This document shows, in pieces, positions 62,838 to 64,000 of a stretch of 64,000 nt of DNA (position 1 is the first letter of the stretch; each line of letters opens with the position of its first letter). The stretch spans positions 1 through 64,000 of the forward strand of contig NZ_RQJW01000004.1 of assembly GCF_004028635.1 (NCBI RefSeq), written 5' to 3'. The notes beneath the pieces are model-generated. The model did not search any database. It was not told the origin of the DNA and saw only the letters and a list, made by a program, of their open reading frames with translations. This stretch comes from Streptomyces cyaneus. GTDB taxonomy: Bacteria > Actinomycetota > Actinomycetes > Streptomycetales > Streptomycetaceae. The position numbers were made by a program, and so were the translations under genes.

Positions 62838-64000
62838 CCCTGCCTCCCGTTGGCGTCGGACGCGCGCAGGGCCGTGCCGGACCGTTCTGACGTGCGCGTG
62901 TCGGTCGGTGGTCCGGCTGCCGACAGCGGTAGGTGCACATCGAGGTGAAAACGACCGTCGGCGTCTGCTGCGGCATGGAGGCTGCCGCCGACCGCGTGGG
63001 CGCGCTCGTGCATGCCCGTCAGCCCGTGTCCGGTGCCCAGCGCGGCCGATGCCGGGTACGGGCCGGAGTGTAGGGGGTTGGTGATTTGAATGCGCAGTTC
63101 GTCGGTCCCGTAGTCGACGAGCAGGTCTGCTTCGGCGGTGGAGCCGTGCTTGTGGGCGTTGGTCAGCCCCTCCTGGATGACGCGGTAGGCGGCCAGGTCG
63201 GTGGCGGTCGGCAGGGGGCGCGGGTGGCCGGACTGCCGGTGGCGGACGCTCAGCCCGGCGGCGGTCAGCGATTCGAGGAGCCCTCCGAGGCGGGACAGGC
63301 CGGGCACGGGTTCGGTCGGTTGCGCCTCGTCCGTCTCGTCGCCGGACTGCCGCAGTACGTGCAGCAGCGAGCCCAGTTCGTCCAGGACCGTGCGGCCGCC
63401 GTCGCGGATGTGGCCGAGCGCCACTTCGGCCTGGTCGGGCCGGTCACGCAGGAAGTGCCCGACGACGCCCGCCTGAATGGTGATCAGGGCGATGTGGTGG
63501 GCGATCACGTCGTGAAGCTCCCGGGCGATGCGCAGCCGCTCCTCGGCGACGCGGCGGCGGGCCTCTTCTTCCTTGCTCGCCTCCGCCCGCAGCGCTCGCT
63601 CCTCCATCGCGGCGGCGTAGTCGTGCCAGGTGCGTACGGTGGCTCCGACGGCGGCGAACATCCCGGTCCAGGCGAACACGGCGCCGGCCTCCGGGCCGGT
63701 GGCCGAATCCGTCGCGTAGGTGATGACGGCGTACAGGGCGAGGGCAGTGGCCGAGACGGCGACCAAGGCGGTCCGCCGGCGGACCGTTCGGGCCACGGTG
63801 TAGACCGCGATCAACGCGGCGAATTTCAGCACCCGCGACGGATACGACGCGAGGACGGTGAAGGCCACTTCCCCGAGCACTGTCAGCGCCAGGACGGGCA
63901 GTGGTGCCCGGCGGCGGGCCAGCACAAGCAGGAACGCTGCCGCCGCGGCGACGGCGTCAGCTCCTGACGGTCGTACGCCGTCGGGCCACCGTCCGAACAG
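62834..64000 (-). CDS. NarL-type sensor histidine kinase (N terminus beyond window)
   Basis: At least 388 residues lie in the window. Membrane helices come first, then the HisKA_3 motif RIARELHDVIAHHIALITIQ and a HATPase with IQEGLTNAHKHG and GHGLTGMHERAHAVGG. The frame stays open to the window edge (LFGRWPDGVRPSG at the end), so the start lies outside. Confidence 0.9.
   Translation of the reverse strand: MFGRWPDGVRPSGADAVAAAAAFLLVLARRRAPLPVLALTVLGEVAFTVLASYPSRVLKFAALIAVYTVARTVRRRTALVAVSATALALYAVITYATDSATGPEAGAVFAWTGMFAAVGATVRTWHDYAAAMEERALRAEASKEEEARRRVAEERLRIARELHDVIAHHIALITIQAGVVGHFLRDRPDQAEVALGHIRDGGRTVLDELGSLLHVLRQSGDETDEAQPTEPVPGLSRLGGLLESLTAAGLSVRHRQSGHPRPLPTATDLAAYRVIQEGLTNAHKHGSTAEADLLVDYGTDELRIQITNPLHSGPYPASAALGTGHGLTGMHERAHAVGGSLHAAADADGRFHLDVHLPLSAAGPPTDTRTSERSGTALRASDANGRQG

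Noticed and set aside
1..64000. CRISPR arrays, tRNA-linked attachment sites and prophage genes
   Set aside because: No spaced direct repeats of CRISPR type, no second copy of the tRNA-Thr 3' end, and no integrase or phage structural genes were seen.

Overview
The window is a high-G+C actinobacterial chromosome segment, almost certainly Streptomyces. The evidence is the gene content and order: the end of a 5S rRNA gene, a tRNA-Thr, a SpoIIE-type phosphatase next to an osaA/osaB pair (poly-HAMP hybrid kinase and response regulator), ftsK, a RodZ-like gene, rimO-pgsA-cinA-clgR, and nei-lhr. Most genes start with ATG or GTG after purine-rich ribosome binding sites, and many are translationally coupled through ATGA or GTGA overlaps.

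Bases 1-25,500 are conserved core. They hold the 5S end, a stripped-down DegT-like protein, tRNA-Thr(GGT), the regulatory block (SpoIIE-like, OsaA, OsaB), the DNA translocase FtsK, a RodZ-like membrane protein, the rimO/pgsA/pncC overlapping operon, clgR, an SDR, endonuclease VIII and the Lhr helicase. In actinobacteria this block normally leads on to recA/recX. Here the remaining 38 kb is accessory DNA.

Bases 27,900-36,350 are the most interesting part. A 58-residue precursor ends in a six-cysteine, knottin-like core (C-x6-C-x5-CC-x4-C-x4-C). It is followed, after a strong hairpin, by a tight same-strand operon: a lasso B2-like protein whose catalytic Cys and His are replaced, a lasso-cyclase/asparagine-synthetase-like protein with an altered PP-loop, a PqqD-type recognition element, a MauE membrane protein fused to a CPAC thioredoxin-like domain, a prolyl-oligopeptidase-family hydrolase with an intact triad, and an ABC exporter. 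A convergent ArsR-like regulator closes the set. I read this as an undescribed RiPP system that makes a disulfide-knotted, possibly macrocyclised peptide with repurposed lasso-peptide machinery.

Bases 37,000-49,300 mix intact enzymes with wreckage. Intact items include a TetR/hydrolase pair with three operator copies, a monooxygenase-fold protein, AKR, amidohydrolase, Na+/H+ antiporter, DUF2255, zinc ADH and a carboxymuconolactone-decarboxylase-like protein. The broken items are IS3 and IS4 transposase remnants, SnoaL, cupin, YcjY-type hydrolase, XRE regulator, quinone oxidoreductase and a sigma-factor tail. GGGGAAG-type palindromes upstream of the broken genes and of the intact flavodoxin operon near 60 kb suggest that both were controlled by XRE-family regulators.

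Bases 49,300-64,000 contain a lipoprotein-type M1 peptidase, a YdcF-like membrane protein, and an ABC transporter with a coupled 31-residue membrane peptide divergent from a NarL-type two-component pair. They continue with a DUF4333 protein, an XRE regulator with a three-gene stress operon (flavodoxin, SnoaL-like, DJ-1/PfpI), decayed YcjY and XdhC genes, and a second NarL-type two-component pair cut by the window edge.
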